Made by a program: the position numbers and the translations under genes | Shown: positions 5,322 to 5,361 of the stretch, piece by piece | Layout of the letters: every line of letters starts with the position of its first letter | Position numbering within the stretch: the stretch's first letter is position 1 | The notes under the pieces: model-generated | Databases searched by the model: none | Told to the model about the DNA's origin: nothing | Seen by the model: the letters and a program-made list of their open reading frames with translations, nothing else | Origin: Myxococcales bacterium | GTDB lineage: Bacteria > Myxococcota_A > Polyangia > Polyangiales > Polyangiaceae | Assembly (NCBI GenBank): GCA_013298325.1 | Contig: JAAFHJ010000371.1 | Coordinates: forward strand, 1 to 5,361 | Direction of reading: 5' to 3' | Length of the DNA stretch: 5,361 bases

Positions 5322-5361
5322 CGGTAATCGGTAAGCAGGGAGAGTGCCAGAAAGCAGAGGG

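Noticed and set aside
4755..5334. Plus-strand open frames across the small-lipoprotein operon
   Set aside because: Their translations are Arg/Ser-rich and low complexity, while the minus strand has two signal peptides, matching lipoboxes and a synonymous-only conserved block that proves its reading frame.

Overview
The window is GC-rich throughout, with third codon positions dominated by G and C. Several of its proteins look like those of Myxococcota, probably the Polyangia/Sorangiineae side. The main clue is a set of lipoproteins with Asp/Ala/Gly/Ser-rich tails of the 'DAG/DGAS' type. This placement is inferred from protein style; there is no rRNA or other marker here. Seven protein genes are supported. 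No tRNA, rRNA, transposase or CRISPR array was seen.

Layout. The left edge (1-125) holds two identical 50-bp copies of an AT-richer sequence on a 75-bp period. A full-length cinA follows on the plus strand (205-1455). It meets, tail to tail and only 13 bases apart, a minus-strand operon read from right to left: rpe (ribulose-phosphate 3-epimerase, 3621-2926), then a 486-residue lipoprotein with an HEIVH zinc-protease motif (2929-1469), coupled by a 4-base ATGA overlap. A 57-base divergent gap (3622-3678) separates rpe from a plus-strand pair: a small GNAT acetyltransferase (3679-4128) and a stand-alone cyclic-nucleotide-binding protein (4125-4670), again joined by an ATGA overlap. A strong hairpin (4694-4736) lies between this pair and a second minus-strand operon, which encodes two small lipoproteins (5321-5136 and 5139-4762) that also overlap by ATGA. 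No stretch over 300 bases lacks a gene.

Function. cinA (nicotinamide-nucleotide recycling) and rpe (pentose phosphate pathway) are housekeeping genes. The other five are accessory or poorly characterised. Two are the most interesting. The GNAT/cyclic-nucleotide-binding pair could be a two-subunit version of cAMP-controlled acetyltransferases known as single-chain fusions in mycobacteria. The two small lipoproteins share a 12-residue block, ACSLNPQPFPPE, that starts at the lipidated cysteine and is identical at the protein level, although 10 of its 12 codons differ synonymously. That pattern indicates selection on the peptide itself, perhaps as a lipoprotein sorting or export tag.
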